The notes under the pieces: generated by a model
Databases searched by the model: none
What the model was told of the DNA's origin: nothing
The model's input: the letters and a program-made list of their open reading frames with translations, nothing else
Translations under genes and position numbers: made by a program
Shown here: piece after piece, positions 6,391 to 6,439 of the stretch
How the letters are laid out: each line of letters begins with the position of its first letter
Position numbering within the stretch: position 1 is the first letter of the stretch
Assembly (NCBI GenBank): GCA_014360745.1
Contig: JACIWY010000214.1
Location: 1 to 6,439 of the forward strand
Length of the DNA: 6,439 bases
Reading direction: 5' to 3'
Source: Chloroflexota bacterium
Lineage (GTDB): Bacteria; Chloroflexota; Anaerolineae; UBA1429

Positions 6391-6439
6391 CCATGAACAT
6401 GAAAAGGAAACTAGGGTCATTCCATTGACGATAATATCC

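Noticed and set aside
6393..6428. Eleven-codon open frame after the last gene (MNMKRKLGSFH)
   Set aside because: It is too short and lacks a good ribosome binding site or any similarity I recognise.
6425..6430. TTGACG resembling a -35 box at the window end
   Set aside because: The matching -10 region would lie outside the window, so it cannot be supported.

Overview
The window holds five genes, all on the + strand and closely packed: the end of an acyl carrier protein (ACP) gene, an AMP-forming acyl/aminoacyl ligase, a glutamine-dependent asparagine synthase family protein, a PP-loop ATP pyrophosphatase related to the WbpG/PseA N-acetyl sugar amidotransferases, and a Tat-exported SGNH-like hydrolase carried on a long Thr/Pro-rich stalk. 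No RNA genes, mobile elements, CRISPR arrays or convincing terminators are visible.

The most likely source is a member of the Chloroflexota (Anaerolineae/Caldilineae-like). This is inferred from the moderately high GC content, the very long T-P-T type linker directly after the signal peptide, and a V-x-LP-F-V motif between signal and linker. Both traits recur in secreted Chloroflexota proteins. No phylogenetic marker is present, so the assignment is tentative.

Layout: bases 1-258 encode an ACP whose start lies upstream of the window. After a 63-base gap comes the ligase (322-1872). Its stop codon shares one base with the start of the asparagine synthase gene (1872-3887), so those two are probably translationally coupled. 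A 13-base gap with a strong ribosome binding site leads to the PP-loop protein (3901-4899). A 78-base gap, the largest in the window, then precedes the exported SGNH-like protein (4978-6390). The last 49 bases hold no recognisable gene.

Taken together, the first four genes look like a small carrier-based biosynthetic cassette. The ligase would adenylate an acid and load it onto the ACP. The asparagine synthase homologue would transfer glutamine-derived ammonia to a carboxylate. The PP-loop protein would catalyse a second ATP-dependent amidation or thiolation-like step. Ligase residue Asp216 in the A4 region suggests that the activated acid may be an amino acid. Such ligase/ACP/AsnB groupings are typical of surface polysaccharide loci, including exosortase-associated ones, and WbpG/PseA relatives modify sugars. 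The exported SGNH-like protein would fit as an extracytoplasmic esterase or acyltransferase acting on the finished polymer. The pathway product is not determined by the sequence, and the combination is the main candidate for an undescribed system here.
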